Assembly (NCBI GenBank): GCA_025937075.1
Contig: JAICSD010000090.1
Span: 1-11,946 of the forward strand
Source of the DNA: Vicinamibacteria bacterium
Lineage (GTDB): Bacteria > Acidobacteriota > Vicinamibacteria > Vicinamibacterales > 2-12-FULL-66-21
DNA length: 11,946 nt
Direction: 5' to 3'
Positions within the stretch are counted from its first letter, which is position 1. Each line of letters starts with the position of its first letter. The notes under the pieces were generated by a model. That model was given only the letters and a program-made list of their open reading frames with translations, did not search any database and had not been told where the DNA came from. Made by a program: the position numbers and the translations under genes. Shown here one piece after another: positions 1-10,214 of this stretch.

Positions 1-484
1 ACCCGGCGACTGCCGATGGGGCGGCGCGCTTCTTGGCCGGCTCCGCTGATGGGGCCGCGGGCTTTCGCTCGTTCAGCGCGGCCTGCGGGGGCGCGCCCTT
101 CTGAGCGTCAGCACGTGGTGCGGCAGCGGGAGGCGGTGCCGCGTCCGGGGGAACGCGGAGGATATCCGCGCTTCTGTCGCCGACGTTTATCCAGACGAGC
201 ACCGCCGCCGCGGCCACGAGCGCGGGCGCGAACCATCGAACGAGCGTGAGGCGATGCCGGCGCGGTGCGGCGACGGGTTCCACCTGCGCCATCGTCGCCA
301 GCAGTGCCTGACAGCGGGGGCAGGTCGAGGCGTGTCCTGCCGCCTCGCGCTGTTCCGTCGACGTGAGCGTTCCATCGAACCATGCGGCGATCAGCTCGGC
401 GTCAAGGCAGGACCCCTCCGGCAGCCGCGGCTCGACACGAGCTTGCAGCAGCCGCGCGATCGTGTCGTCAGGGTCGTGCTTCAC
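1..484 (-). CDS. Probable membrane-anchored anti-sigma factor with zf-HC2-like zinc finger (3' end beyond window)
   Basis: Likely holds the sigma factor encoded just upstream inactive at the inner membrane until an envelope signal releases it. The first 161 codons are visible and the frame runs off the left edge. The start is GTG at 482-484, reading VKHDPDDTIARLLQ; upstream the same frame has no ATG, GTG or TTG near the sigma stop. A putative zinc-binding helical domain lies at about residues 26-62: C26, then AAWFDGTLTSTEQ, H51, C55 and C58 (the HxxxCxxC pattern of zf-HC2/anti-sigma domains). One transmembrane segment follows at about 84-100 (FAPALVAAAAVLVWINV). After it comes a Pro/Ala/Lys-rich low-complexity stretch, expected to be periplasmic, up to the window edge. 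The finger and membrane segment are seen directly; the anti-sigma role is inferred from family knowledge and from the 10-nt spacing to the sigma gene. The missing C-terminus could carry a sensor domain. Confidence 0.82.
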   Translation of the reverse strand, partial: MKHDPDDTIARLLQARVEPRLPEGSCLDAELIAAWFDGTLTSTEQREAAGHASTCPRCQALLATMAQVEPVAAPRRHRLTLVRWFAPALVAAAAVLVWINVGDRSADILRVPPDAAPPPAAAPRADAQKGAPPQAALNERKPAAPSAEPAKKRAAPSAVAG

Positions 485-494
485 GGCGTCCTCA
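485..494 (-). promoter_or_regulatory. Ribosome binding site of the anti-sigma gene
   Basis: On the minus strand GAGGA (489-493) lies 4 nt before the GTG start, inside the 10-nt gap after the sigma stop codon. It supports the GTG start and suggests translational coupling of the sigma and anti-sigma genes. Confidence 0.55.
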
Positions 495-1361
495 TCATAT
501 AGAACGATCCGGAACGGATTCCTTGCCGAGCGCCTGCTGAAGATCGAAGGCGCCCGCGTCAGACGCGGCGGTCGCGACGGCTTCTTCGATCTCTGCCGCG
601 GACAGGCCTGCGCGTTTCATACCGCGTTCGATTGCCTCACGTACGGCCCGCCGCGTCCGGGCAAGCTGACGCGACACGGTCGCTTCGTGTTCGCCCAGGA
701 TGCGTCCCGTCGCCGCGAGCGTGAGCTGCCGCTGGTAGTAGCAGGCCAGCCGCAGGCGGTCCCGCGGAGCGAGCGCATCGAGCGCCGCGCACAGCAGGTC
801 GTGCAGCAGCATTTGCCGTCGACCCCGCGCGGGATCGGCATCGCCCGCCGACCCCGCAGACGGGCGCTGCAGATCCTCGTCCGGCAGGGCGTCGAGACGC
901 CGCGTCGCACGCATGCGGTCGACGTGTCGCTGCGCGAGCACGGCGCGCAGCCAGGTGCCCAGACTGCTGCGGCCGTGATAGTGGCGCAGCAGCGGCTCAC
1001 GCTGACCGTCGTTCACGCGCGTCCCGTACAGGTCGGCGTAGATGGCGTCCGCGAGTTCCCGCACCCCGCCCGTGGGGTCGAGCGCGTCGGCTGCCCGATA
1101 CAACACGGGGCGGAATTTCTGGATGAATGCGTCCCAGGCCGCGTCGTGACCGCTCGCGCACGCGAGCGCGAGCACGAGGTCCTGCAGGTGCAGGCCTGCC
1201 AGATACTGTTCGATCTCCGGCACTGTCGGCTCACGGCCGGCAAATGCCCGCTGGGCGCTTGCCCGCAGCGCGGCGGCGAAGTCGGGCGCGGAGACGCCCC
1301 ACTGTCCCGCATCGCATCGGCGATAGAGCGCGGCAACGAGCGAATCAGGAATCGGCTGCAC
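495..1361 (-). CDS. ECF-like RNA polymerase sigma-70 family factor with N- and C-terminal extensions
   Basis: A sigma factor directing RNA polymerase to a small set of promoters, probably controlled by the adjacent anti-sigma protein. From the GTG at 1359-1361 it has 288 aa. A sigma region 2-like part spans about residues 60-155, from LVLALACASGHDAAWDAFIQ through SSLGTWLRAVLAQRHVDRMR to RATRR; the SLxxWL...RxxDxxR pattern is typical of region 2 in ECF-like factors. A region 4-like part spans about 188-250 (LDALAPRDRLRLACYYQRQL), with a helix-turn-helix at 221-233 (ILGEHEATVSRQL) followed by ARTRRAVREAI. It is longer than a usual ECF factor (about 160-200 aa): about 55 extra residues precede region 2 and about 35 follow region 4. 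The start is uncertain: the frame is open far upstream into the synthase gene, GTG 1361 is the only common start codon after the synthase stop, and no good Shine-Dalgarno precedes it. The sigma family call is solid; the targets are unknown. Confidence 0.8.
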   Translation of the reverse strand: MQPIPDSLVAALYRRCDAGQWGVSAPDFAAALRASAQRAFAGREPTVPEIEQYLAGLHLQDLVLALACASGHDAAWDAFIQKFRPVLYRAADALDPTGGVRELADAIYADLYGTRVNDGQREPLLRHYHGRSSLGTWLRAVLAQRHVDRMRATRRLDALPDEDLQRPSAGSAGDADPARGRRQMLLHDLLCAALDALAPRDRLRLACYYQRQLTLAATGRILGEHEATVSRQLARTRRAVREAIERGMKRAGLSAAEIEEAVATAASDAGAFDLQQALGKESVPDRSI

Positions 1362-1455
1362 GGGACGGGGCTGCAGGTATTGTGCACCGACTGAGAGCCC
1401 TGCGCGGCTCGCCCAGCGTCTTTGCCCGCCGCGAACACGGAGCGGCGGAATGCTG

Positions 1456-1476
1456 CCGGGCCTTACGACGGCCCGG
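1456..1476 (-). terminator. Perfect 7-bp GC hairpin around the synthase stop codon (possible weak terminator or attenuator)
   Basis: CCGGGCC at 1456-1462 pairs perfectly with GGCCCGG at 1470-1476. The 7-nt loop holds the TAA stop of the glucan synthase (TTA at 1463-1465 on the plus strand). No run of U follows on the transcribed side, so a strong intrinsic terminator is unlikely. It may slow read-through into the sigma gene, protect the 3' end, or be chance in GC-rich DNA. Confidence 0.25.
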
Positions 1477-4400
1477 GTCGTCCGTCTGCAATCGGGGTCG
1501 CTTTCACCGGCACGCCGACACGCGCTGCGGCACCGAGGACGATCGTCACCTCGTGCACTTCCCCATCGTCGTACACCGGGATCGCATCCGGGTCCACCGG
1601 GACGCCATCGAGCGTCGCCGATGCGACGCCGGAGCAGCGGTGTTCCGGGTTCAGCACGGTGAAGCGATACCGCGTGCGACCGAAGCGCCACGTGAGTGAA
1701 TAGCGCGGCCACGGCGACGGAACGCAAGGGTTGAGGGCCATCGTCGCACCGTTCCGTCGCAAGCCGAGCAGTGCTCGAATGGCCGCCTGGTACATCCACC
1801 CGGCCGATCCGGTGTACCACGTCCATCCGCCGCGGCCGATGTGCATCGGGTGCGCGTAGACGTCGGCCGCGACGACGTACGGCTCCGCGCGGTAGCGTTC
1901 GGCGCCCTCCGCCGTGCGCATGTGGTTGATCGGGTTGAGCATGTGGAACAGTTCCATCGCCTCGTCGCCAAGCCCGAGGCGCGCCAGCGCGATCACCGTC
2001 CAGAGCGCGGCGTGTGTGTACTGGCCGCCATTCTCGCGAATGCCCGGCACATAGCCTTTGATGTAGCCGGGATCGTGCGCCATGTGATCGAAGGGCGGCG
2101 TCAGCAGAAGCACGATCTGGGCATCGCGGCGTACGAGATGCGTGCGGACAGCGTTCATCGCGCGCTCGGCCCGCGGCGGCTGCGCCGTCCCTGAGAGCAC
2201 CGCCCACGACTGCGTCAGCGAATCGAGCTTGCACTCCTCGTTCTGCACGGAGCCGAGGGGCGTTCCGTCGTCGAAGTACGCGCGGCGATACCAGTCGCCA
2301 TCCCAGGCCAGCTCCAGCATGCCGGTGAGCCACCGCGCCTCTTCGCGGTACGTTCGAGCGAGATCGTCGCGGCCCCGGCGTTCGCAGATCGGAGCAAATT
2401 CGTTCAGGACCGTGACGAGAAACCACCCGAGCCACACGCTTTCGCCGCGGCCCTGGTACCCGACGCGATTCATTCCGTCGTTCCAGTCGCCCGATCCGAT
2501 CAACGGGAGCCCGTGGGCGCCGCGGCTCATCGCGTGCGCGATGGCACGCACCGAGTGCTCGAAGAGCGGAGCGGTCTCCGATGAAACCCGCGGCAGCACG
2601 TAGGCTTCCGCCTGGTCGGGTTCGAGCGCCGGCGCCTCGAGAAACGGGACGACTTCATCCAGCACGCGCTCGTCGCCCGTCTGCGAGACATAGCTGGCAA
2701 CCGCGTACGGCAGCCAGAGCATGTCGTCGGAGCAGCGCGTCCTGGTTCCGCGTCCGCTGGGCGGATGCCACCAGTGCTGGACGTCGCCTTCGCGGAACTG
2801 TCGCGACGCCGCGTGGAGCAGGTGCGCGCGACACAGGTCGGGCCGCGCGTACATCAGTGCAAGCACGTCCTGCAGTTGATCGCGGAATCCGAATGCGCCG
2901 CCCGGCTGATACGGACCGCTGCGCGCCCAGATGCGGCAACTCAGCGCCTGATACAGCAGCCAGCGATTGACGATCAGATCGAACGAATCGTCAGGCGTAC
3001 GGATCTGGACGGCGTCGAGCATCTCGTCCCACGCCCGCGCGACCGCGCCCAGCGTCTCCTCCGCCTGCTCCGCCGAGCAGTACCGCCCCGCGAGCTGTAT
3101 GGCGTCGGCACGGTCGCGACCCTCCCCTAACGCAAACACCACACGCTGCGATTCGCCAGGCGGGATCTCGACGATGACGTGCAGGGCCGCGCAGGGATCG
3201 AGTCCCGCGCCGGTACGGCCCGTGAGCTGCTCTCGGAAGAGCGCCGCCGGCGCGCTGAGCGTGCGGTTGCGGCCGACGAACTCGGCGCGATCCCCGGTGT
3301 GAGATCGGGCGGTCACCGACGCGCGCCAGAACGCGACGCGGCCGCCGAAATCGGCGTTGTACGCATTGCGCGCGAGCATGGTGCCCGTCGAGTCGTCCAT
3401 CTCGGTCACGACGAAGCGCTGTTCGCCCGCGCGCGGCGGACCGAGACACCACTCGACGTACCCGAAGATGCTGAGGCGCCGTTTCGCATCAGAGGTATTC
3501 GTCAGCGTCAGGACCGCGAGCTTGACCGGATCCTCAGGCGCCACGAACACCGCGAGTTCCTGGTCCAGGCCGGCGACGGCATGGTGATAGCGCGTGACGC
3601 CGGCCGCATGCCGGATCACCCACCGGCCGGCGTCCGTGCGCCGGGGCAGCGGTCCCGGTGTCGCTCCCCACACGGCCCCGGAGTCATCGTCCCGCACATA
3701 GAACGTTTCGCCCGTTGGATCCGTCAATGGATCGTTCGCGAACGGCGTCAGCCGGTTCTCGCGGCTGTTTCCGGCCCACGTGAACGCGGACCCGGAACAG
3801 CTGACGATCGTGCCGAAGCCGGGATTCGCCAGAACGTTCGACCATGGCAGCGGCGTCTCGCGTTCGCCCTCGAGGACGACGACGTACTCGCGGCCATCGC
3901 GCGTGAAGCCGCCCAGGCCGTTGTCCATGGCCAGCGGCGGCACCTCCACCGGTGTCGATGCGGGCGGCGGCGGCTCGATTTGCGCCGACGGCGACACGTC
4001 GTCGCCGGAGTACAACCACGGAGACGGGCGCTCCAGTTGCGATGCGAGATCGCCGAGTTCGCCGACGAGGACGACGCGGGCCACCGCGGAGAGCAGCCGG
4101 CGATCCGCTTCGGCCATCCCCTCAGCGCGAAGCAGAAACATGCCGCCGGGCTTTCCGACCCAGGCCGCCCAGGGCGGCTCCTGCACGAGCATCGACAGGA
4201 GATTCTGAAGTTCGTCCAGATAGTCCGCCGGATGCTCGTTCAGGAGAACGACGTCGGCGCGCAGGCCTTTGACGCGCCAGTATTGCTGCGCGGTGAGCAG
4301 TTGGCGTGCGAGCGGCATCGCGGCGATGTCGGTAATGCGCAGGAGAACGATCGGCACGTCGCCGGAGATCCCGAACCCCCAGAGATTCTGCTGGGTCAGC

Positions 4401-7400
4401 GTGTTGGCCTGGAGGTCCGGCGGGCTGATGCGCGACAGATCCGAGCCGAACACGCGCGAGGCGAGGCGATCGAAGAGAATCGCGTGCTCGTCGCTGACGC
4501 CCAACTGCTGGAGGGTGATGTGCACGTGCGTGAACGCCATCGAAAACGCGCGCGCCGCGGCGCTGCCGTCGCGGTACTTCCGCGCGAGCGCCAGCGCGGT
4601 CGTCCGATCCGGCGCGATGCCGGTCCCGAACGTCACGCGGACGCGTGCGCCGGGTGCGAGCCGAATGCGTTCCCGCAAGGCGGCAATCGGATCCAGCACC
4701 GCGCCCGTCGTCCCCGATAACGCGCGCCCCTCGAGCGCGATCGGGTTGGCGGGCGATCGGCCGCGGCCGAGGAAGCGCGCGCGATCCGTCTCCCACTCGA
4801 CAGCGCCGCCGAGCCGCGGCCCGTCCACGCCGAGCACGTGGAAGCCGACGACCGGTGCTTCATCGGCTGCGCGCGGGCGCCGGCTGAACACCAGCCCTGC
4901 GCTCTGCGGATCGAACTCCGTCTCGACGAACAGCTTGCCGAATGCCGGATGCGCCAGATCGTCCTCGGGACGCGCGAGCACGATTTCAGCGTAGCTCGTG
5001 ACCTCGATTTCGCGCGTCTGATTGCCATGGTTGACGATCGTCAGCCGACGCACCTCCACGTCGTCCTCCGACGACACGGTGATCTCGAGCTGGCTCTCGA
5101 TGTCGGTATCGCGCCGGCGAAACGTGATCTTGTCGAGATCGAACGTGACCTCAAACCGTTCCGGCTCCTGGCAGCCGGGGAGATACGTCGCTGACCAGAC
5201 CCGATCGGCCCAGGGATCGCGGAGATAGATGTAGTGAGCGCCCGCGTCGGACGTCCGATCGTAGCGGCGCCGGGTGACCGCCATGTCGCGCCACATGCTG
5301 AACCCGCCCCCGGCGCTCGTGACGGCCGCCGTGTAGCGCCCATTCGAGAGGAAGTGCGTGTGCGGGCTCAGTGAGTGCGGCGATCGATAGCGTCTCGCCG
5401 CGAATACGGGAAGCGACGGCGGCCTGGTCGTGCTCTCGGCCGGGCGCGGCTCCGAGAGAATCGCCTCGCGAGGCACACGCTCCTGGAGGAGGAGTTCCGT
5501 CGCCTGCACGCGCGGGTCCGAGTGAAATCGCGAAACGAACACATCGCTGCAGATGACGTTCGCCAGCATCACCAGCGACATGCCCTGGTGATGCGCGAAG
5601 TACGCCTGCACCACGGCGGGGCGCGCGACCGCCACCGGCGCGGCGTCGATGTCGCGGTTCCGCGGGTTGTAGTCGAGCGCTTCGAAATAGCCGAAACGGC
5701 CCTCGACGCCGAGCCGTGCGAGCCGCGTCAAGTTCTCTGCCGCCAATGCAGGCGTGATCACGCTGGCGAGTACGGTCGCGTACGGAGCAATGACGAGTTC
5801 CGTGGCCAGTCCCCGCTTGAGGCCGAGCCCCGGGACACCGAACGCGCGGTACTGGTAATTGCCGGCGGAATCGGTGAACGCGTAGGCCGATTCCGAAATC
5901 CCCCACGGCACGTCGCGCTGACGGCCGTATTCGATCTGCCGGCGAACGCTCGCGCGGCAGCTCTGATCGAGGAGCGTTCCCGGGAACGTCCGCATCAGCA
6001 GCAGCGGCATCAGATACTCGAACATCGTGCCGCCCCAGGACATGAGCGTCGCGCGGCCGTCCACGTTCGTGACGAGCCGTCCCAGATGGAACCAGTGGTG
6101 CTGCGGCACGTCGCCCTTCGCAATGGCGATGAAGCTCGCGAGGCGCGCCTCCGAGGCCAGCAAGTCGTAAAACGAGCTGTCCAGCCGTCCCGGGCCGTCC
6201 GCGTCGGCGAGGCGATAGCCGATGGAGAAAATGCGCCGCCGCCGGTCGTACAGGAAGTCGAATTGCATCGCGTCGGCGAGCGCCGACATGCGACCGGCGA
6301 GCGCCTGCAGCGAGCCGGCATCGACCGCGTCTTCCTCAGACGACTGCTCGATCGCCTGGCGCACCGCCGCGGACCAGTAGCTCACGTCGCTTCCGGGATT
6401 GGACGGCTCGGCACGATCGAACGCCGCCGCCGCCGTCGCAAGCTCGGTTCCGAGCGTCTGTATGACCGACGGCTCCGCGGGTGGATCCATCCGCGCGGCC
6501 GCGACGATTGCACGTGCAAGGCGATTGATTTCGGTCGCCGTCTGGCGCGATCCCGACCCGGCGTTGCTCGATGACGATGCGACTGCGAGCAGATCGGCGG
6601 TGTCGGAGAGACCGCTCAGCCGCTGCGCGCGCGTCTGAGGCTCCGCTTCGATCTGGCACAGCCCCTGCGCAAGCGCGATCAGCGCGCCGGCCAGGTTGCC
6701 GCTGTCGACGGTCGAGACGTACTGCGGATGCAGCGGCGCGCGCGTCGTCGTGTCGTACCAGTTCAGGAAGTGCCCTCGATGCCGCTCGAGGCCTTCGAGC
6801 GTCGTGACAATCGCGCTCAGCCGGCGGACGAGGCTGTCGGTCGTCACATATCCAAGATCGTGCGCCGCCATCGCCGACAGCATGCTCATGCCGATGTTGG
6901 TCGGCGACGTGCGGCGTGCCAGCTTCGGCGTGTCGCCTGCCTCCTGGTAGTTGTCGGGCGGCAGCCAGGCGTCGGCTTCGGTGACGAACGTTTCGAAATA
7001 GCGCCACGTGCGGCGCGCCGTGCGGCGGAGCACGGCACGATCGTCATCGCTGAGCGGCCGGACGCGCGCGCCCGCCGGTACGCTCAGCCAGTACGCAATG
7101 AACGGCGCAATCATCCAGAGCAGGAGAAACGGCGATGCGGCTGGAATTGCCGCGGGTTCCCGGGCATCGATGACAACGCCGACAGCGGCTGCGATGAGCG
7201 GGCTGGCCGCCATCTCGGCGACAAACCGGCTCAGGCGCTGCCCGCTCACGCCGGCCGCGCGGGCGGCAGCGCTTGCGGCCGTCTCCCACTCGAGCATCCG
7301 CCCCCGCCTGACCCCGAGGCGCACGAGCGTGACGATGATCGCGTGAGCGCTGTCGAACGCGTGGAAGGCGAGGAGCGTCACGCTCAGAAAGATCTGCGCG

Positions 7401-10015
7401 AGCGCGGTCGCGGTATCCCTGCGCAGATTCGCGAGGAAGACCGGGATCGACTGGGCGCGACTCGGCCCGACCAGCAGGCGCGCGACGACCGGCAGAAGCT
7501 GCGAGGCCACGACACCGATGACGGTCGCCGTCCAGAACCAGCGCGGCCCCGGCAGTATCGTCCACCCCGCGATGAGCAGCGCCAGCAACGTCGGCGCGAC
7601 GAGGCTGCGGCGCAGGTTGTCCAGGATCTTCCAGCGCCCGATGATCGGCAGCGTATTCCGCCTGAGGCCGTGCGACGAGGGCACGAACGGAAACAGCCAG
7701 TACAGGATCTGCCAATCGCCCCGAATCCACCGGTGGTGCCGCCGGGCGTGCGACAACACGCTCGACGGGTATTCGTCGACGAGTTCGACGTCGGACACGA
7801 GCGCCGCTCGCGCGTAAAGCCCCTCGAACAGGTCGTGCGACAGCAGCGCGTTTTCGGGTACCAGGCCGTCGAGCGCGGCCATGAAGGCGTCGACGTCATA
7901 CAAGCCTTTGCCGGTGAAGATGCCTTCGCCGAACAGATCCTGATACGTATCAGAGACCGCGCTGGAGTACGGATCGACGCCCGTATGTCCTGAATACAGC
8001 CGGGCGAACAGCGAGCCCGCGGCGCTCGTGAACGTGACGCTGATGCGCGGCTGAAGGATGCCGTACCCTTCCGTCACGCGACCGGCGCGCGCATCGAACG
8101 CGGCGCGATTGAGCGGATGCGTGATGATGCCGATCAGCTCACGCGCCACCCCGCGCGGCAGCCGCGTATCGCTGTCGAGCGTGATGCAGTACCGCACCTG
8201 CGGAAGCACGGTCAGGTCGCCGACCGGCGGGATGAAGCTCGTGTCCGTCGCGCCGCGGAGCAGGCGATTGAACTCCTCGATCTTTCCGCGCTTGCGCTCC
8301 CACCCCATCCAGAGCCGTTCGCGCTCGTTCCACTGGCGACGCCGGTGAAACAGAAAAAAGCGGTCCGTGCGTCCGCCGCCGTGTTTCTCGTTCAGCGCCG
8401 CAATGCGCGCGCGGGCCGCTTCGAGAATCTCGGCGTCGTGCGGCAGCGTCTCGGACGCGGCGTCCCGGAAGTCGCTGAGGATGGCGAAATGGATGCAGGG
8501 GTCGACGTTGCCGAGCGCCTGCACTTCGAGGTGCGCGACGAGATCCTCGACGCGCTGCACGCTGTCGAAGATCGTCGGAACCACCACCATGGTGCGTGCC
8601 GACGCCGGGATCGTGTCGTACTCGAGCCGTGGGAGCCGGCGTGGCGGAATCAGATAGCTGATCAGCCGCTGCAGAATCTGGATGCTCAGCTCGCTCGCCG
8701 GCACGACCGTCAGAAGCGCGATCAGCGCCAGCGGGATGCCTCGCCAGCCGTACCACGCCGCATACAGGATCGCCACCAGGACGAGAAAGGCGGTGCCCGC
8801 GGCGATCGTTCCGAGGTAACCGGGCGTCGCATACGCGAAGAACAGCCGCCGCGCGCGTCCGCTCAGCGTGGGCTGCCAGGCGACGCTCCGCTCGAACTGC
8901 CGTCGTCCGGCGCCGATCAGGTGGTAGCCGACGTGCGAATCGCGGGCGTCGGGGTTTCGCACGTGGCTCTGGCGCGCGCGTTCGACGCTCTTCAGCGCGA
9001 CCAGCAACTGGCCTTCACCGGTCGGCACGGCCAGCTCCTCGATCGCGTGGCGGTACCGGTCGCGGCTGCGGAAGTCCATCCGGCCGTACACGGCCGCTGG
9101 ATCGCGCTGGAGCACCTGCTCGACGAGGCTCACGCTCTCGAAGAACTCGCTCCAGTCGAACGTGGAAATGAGGCGAAGGCTGCCAATGAGGTTGGCCATC
9201 CCCGCCTGCTCGGACGCCTGGCTCTGGCCTTCCGCTCGAATCGCGTCTTCGACCGTTTCTCCTCTCGCGGCGAGCGCGTCGTCCAGTTGACGGTGCAGCC
9301 GGGATGCGATTGGGCCCAAGGCGCGCGATCGCTGAAGGAGGCGCGTGACGAACGCGTGATGGACGTGCGCCGGCCATTGCTCGACAGGGATCCGGGCGCC
9401 GTCAACCGGTGCCGCTTCGACGGCCATCGCCAGTCGATCTGCCGCCTGCCGCTGCGCTCGCGTGGCGGCGAGCTGGTCGGCTCTCATGCGGAGGTTGTCG
9501 AGCAGCGCGAGCTTGAGGACGCTCGGCCATGCCCACAGTTCGCCCATCGTGAGCGGCGCCACGGACTGGAACGCGCTGACGAACCGCTGGAGCCGCTGCG
9601 CCTCGAGCCGGCCCCCGCTGGATCCAATCAGTTCGAGCGCGAGCGCGTAGATGCGCGGGAGCCCCGCGAACTCGTCGGCGGCGACGCGAGGAAGCCGTTT
9701 GAAAAAGGCCGGCGGGAGATCGTGTTGAATATCGCGCGCCGCGGCCGAGATGATGTGGAAATTGTCGAGCAGCCATTCCGCCGCCGGCGACACCCCCTCG
9801 CGTTGCGCATCGTCTGCCAGGTCCGTGTACACCGCGCGGAGCGCGCGCATGTGATCCTTGACCTGACGGAGATGCGCCCGCCCGATGCCGCGTCCGGTCG
9901 GGGCGATCGACAGCAGCGCGGCCAGACGGCGGGCATGCTCTTCGAGCAACTCGACGTTGAGCAGTTCTTCGGCACCCGTTGACAGCCGGGGTCGCGTGAA
10001 CGCTGGCTGCCTCAT
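1463..10015 (-). CDS. ndvB: Cyclic beta-1,2-glucan synthase (NdvB/ChvB/Cgs family), inner membrane, 2,850 aa
   Basis: Builds cyclic beta-1,2-glucan from UDP-glucose at the inner membrane; in Rhizobiales this product acts in the periplasm in osmoadaptation and host interaction. The length is close to that of the rhizobial and Brucella enzymes. Order: an N-terminal soluble region (1 to about 395) with LLDNFHII and [20 protein letters not shown]; two membrane segments at about 400-450; a GT84 domain at about 480-800 with D515 (AILSDF), D614-S-D616 (the DxD), D728 (SHDLFEG) and R759-H-H-R-W763 (the Q/RxxRW motif); further membrane segments at about 805-985; a glycoamylase-like cyclisation domain (PF10091/GH189 type) at about 995-1520 with VDSGNLAG (1103-1110), WGGTMFEY (E1333), WGISESAY (E1375), GYFEALDY (E1445) and HHQGMS (1475-1480); a first GH94-like sandwich domain at about 1555-1730 and a second at about 2030-2190; and a GH94 phosphorylase-type barrel with FRDQLQD (2377-2383) and DWNDG (D2510, D2513). 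All expected motifs are present and the frame is unbroken. ATG 10015 is preferred; GTG 10018 and TTG 10045 are in-frame alternatives and none has a clear Shine-Dalgarno. The symbol follows the rhizobial orthologue; the exact product is inferred. Confidence 0.93.
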   Translation of the reverse strand: MRQPAFTRPRLSTGAEELLNVELLEEHARRLAALLSIAPTGRGIGRAHLRQVKDHMRALRAVYTDLADDAQREGVSPAAEWLLDNFHIISAAARDIQHDLPPAFFKRLPRVAADEFAGLPRIYALALELIGSSGGRLEAQRLQRFVSAFQSVAPLTMGELWAWPSVLKLALLDNLRMRADQLAATRAQRQAADRLAMAVEAAPVDGARIPVEQWPAHVHHAFVTRLLQRSRALGPIASRLHRQLDDALAARGETVEDAIRAEGQSQASEQAGMANLIGSLRLISTFDWSEFFESVSLVEQVLQRDPAAVYGRMDFRSRDRYRHAIEELAVPTGEGQLLVALKSVERARQSHVRNPDARDSHVGYHLIGAGRRQFERSVAWQPTLSGRARRLFFAYATPGYLGTIAAGTAFLVLVAILYAAWYGWRGIPLALIALLTVVPASELSIQILQRLISYLIPPRRLPRLEYDTIPASARTMVVVPTIFDSVQRVEDLVAHLEVQALGNVDPCIHFAILSDFRDAASETLPHDAEILEAARARIAALNEKHGGGRTDRFFLFHRRRQWNERERLWMGWERKRGKIEEFNRLLRGATDTSFIPPVGDLTVLPQVRYCITLDSDTRLPRGVARELIGIITHPLNRAAFDARAGRVTEGYGILQPRISVTFTSAAGSLFARLYSGHTGVDPYSSAVSDTYQDLFGEGIFTGKGLYDVDAFMAALDGLVPENALLSHDLFEGLYARAALVSDVELVDEYPSSVLSHARRHHRWIRGDWQILYWLFPFVPSSHGLRRNTLPIIGRWKILDNLRRSLVAPTLLALLIAGWTILPGPRWFWTATVIGVVASQLLPVVARLLVGPSRAQSIPVFLANLRRDTATALAQIFLSVTLLAFHAFDSAHAIIVTLVRLGVRRGRMLEWETAASAAARAAGVSGQRLSRFVAEMAASPLIAAAVGVVIDAREPAAIPAASPFLLLWMIAPFIAYWLSVPAGARVRPLSDDDRAVLRRTARRTWRYFETFVTEADAWLPPDNYQEAGDTPKLARRTSPTNIGMSMLSAMAAHDLGYVTTDSLVRRLSAIVTTLEGLERHRGHFLNWYDTTTRAPLHPQYVSTVDSGNLAGALIALAQGLCQIEAEPQTRAQRLSGLSDTADLLAVASSSSNAGSGSRQTATEINRLARAIVAAARMDPPAEPSVIQTLGTELATAAAAFDRAEPSNPGSDVSYWSAAVRQAIEQSSEEDAVDAGSLQALAGRMSALADAMQFDFLYDRRRRIFSIGYRLADADGPGRLDSSFYDLLASEARLASFIAIAKGDVPQHHWFHLGRLVTNVDGRATLMSWGGTMFEYLMPLLLMRTFPGTLLDQSCRASVRRQIEYGRQRDVPWGISESAYAFTDSAGNYQYRAFGVPGLGLKRGLATELVIAPYATVLASVITPALAAENLTRLARLGVEGRFGYFEALDYNPRNRDIDAAPVAVARPAVVQAYFAHHQGMSLVMLANVICSDVFVSRFHSDPRVQATELLLQERVPREAILSEPRPAESTTRPPSLPVFAARRYRSPHSLSPHTHFLSNGRYTAAVTSAGGGFSMWRDMAVTRRRYDRTSDAGAHYIYLRDPWADRVWSATYLPGCQEPERFEVTFDLDKITFRRRDTDIESQLEITVSSEDDVEVRRLTIVNHGNQTREIEVTSYAEIVLARPEDDLAHPAFGKLFVETEFDPQSAGLVFSRRPRAADEAPVVGFHVLGVDGPRLGGAVEWETDRARFLGRGRSPANPIALEGRALSGTTGAVLDPIAALRERIRLAPGARVRVTFGTGIAPDRTTALALARKYRDGSAAARAFSMAFTHVHITLQQLGVSDEHAILFDRLASRVFGSDLSRISPPDLQANTLTQQNLWGFGISGDVPIVLLRITDIAAMPLARQLLTAQQYWRVKGLRADVVLLNEHPADYLDELQNLLSMLVQEPPWAAWVGKPGGMFLLRAEGMAEADRRLLSAVARVVLVGELGDLASQLERPSPWLYSGDDVSPSAQIEPPPPASTPVEVPPLAMDNGLGGFTRDGREYVVVLEGERETPLPWSNVLANPGFGTIVSCSGSAFTWAGNSRENRLTPFANDPLTDPTGETFYVRDDDSGAVWGATPGPLPRRTDAGRWVIRHAAGVTRYHHAVAGLDQELAVFVAPEDPVKLAVLTLTNTSDAKRRLSIFGYVEWCLGPPRAGEQRFVVTEMDDSTGTMLARNAYNADFGGRVAFWRASVTARSHTGDRAEFVGRNRTLSAPAALFREQLTGRTGAGLDPCAALHVIVEIPPGESQRVVFALGEGRDRADAIQLAGRYCSAEQAEETLGAVARAWDEMLDAVQIRTPDDSFDLIVNRWLLYQALSCRIWARSGPYQPGGAFGFRDQLQDVLALMYARPDLCRAHLLHAASRQFREGDVQHWWHPPSGRGTRTRCSDDMLWLPYAVASYVSQTGDERVLDEVVPFLEAPALEPDQAEAYVLPRVSSETAPLFEHSVRAIAHAMSRGAHGLPLIGSGDWNDGMNRVGYQGRGESVWLGWFLVTVLNEFAPICERRGRDDLARTYREEARWLTGMLELAWDGDWYRRAYFDDGTPLGSVQNEECKLDSLTQSWAVLSGTAQPPRAERAMNAVRTHLVRRDAQIVLLLTPPFDHMAHDPGYIKGYVPGIRENGGQYTHAALWTVIALARLGLGDEAMELFHMLNPINHMRTAEGAERYRAEPYVVAADVYAHPMHIGRGGWTWYTGSAGWMYQAAIRALLGLRRNGATMALNPCVPSPWPRYSLTWRFGRTRYRFTVLNPEHRCSGVASATLDGVPVDPDAIPVYDDGEVHEVTIVLGAAARVGVPVKATPIADGRPGPS

Positions 10016-10214
10016 CACGCAACCAGCATGACACGTCGAGGCCAACAGGAGCTGATCAGTCGGCAGGTTTCAGTCGATCGCTTTTCGCCTCTGCCTGGAT
10101 CTGTGAAGGTGCGTGCGGTCGCGGCGGCCTTCGCCGGGGACTGGGTTCTGCTCGTCTATTGCGACGTGTCGAAGCCGGCGGCGCTGAATGTACCGGCGAT
10201 CGGTTGCGCACGGC
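10016..10214. other. Intergenic region between the propeller gene and the glucan synthase gene
   Basis: About 200 nt that should hold the 3' end of the propeller transcript and, if the synthase has its own promoter, that promoter. I see no convincing -35/-10 pair and no ECF-type GGAAC box with a partner. A weak inverted repeat (gccgg at 10174-10178 with ccggc at 10193-10197, 14-nt loop) lies 18-41 nt beyond the propeller stop, but no T-run follows on the minus strand. Short reading frames crossing this stretch on both strands lack recognisable protein features. Confidence 0.5.

Noticed and set aside
16..502. Plus-strand small frames and the minus-strand 108-383 frame opposite or within the anti-sigma gene.
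   Set aside because: The anti-sigma frame has a start, a ribosome binding site, a zinc-finger pattern and a transmembrane helix; the others have none of these.
1013..1438. A 141-codon minus-strand frame starting at 1438 as the true start of the gene after the synthase.
   Set aside because: It is out of frame with the sigma regions 2 and 4 and its product has no recognisable features.
495..2435. A 646-codon minus-strand frame that would make the sigma factor a much larger protein.
   Set aside because: The part above about 1400 overlaps the GH94 coding end in another frame and reads as Arg-rich, low-complexity sequence. Sigma homology starts only below about 1185, so the start is placed at GTG 1361.
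3179..9982. Long plus-strand open frames opposite the synthase gene (about 513 codons at 3179-4720, 399 at 5375-6574, 421 at 6728-7993, 621 at 8117-9982).
   Set aside because: The products are Arg/Ala/Gln/Glu-rich without recognisable domains, and they lie opposite a gene whose own frame carries every expected family motif. This is the usual antisense artefact of high-GC coding DNA.
10174..10197. Inverted repeat after the propeller gene as an intrinsic terminator.
   Set aside because: The stem is only 5 bp with a 14-nt loop and no T-run, too weak to call.
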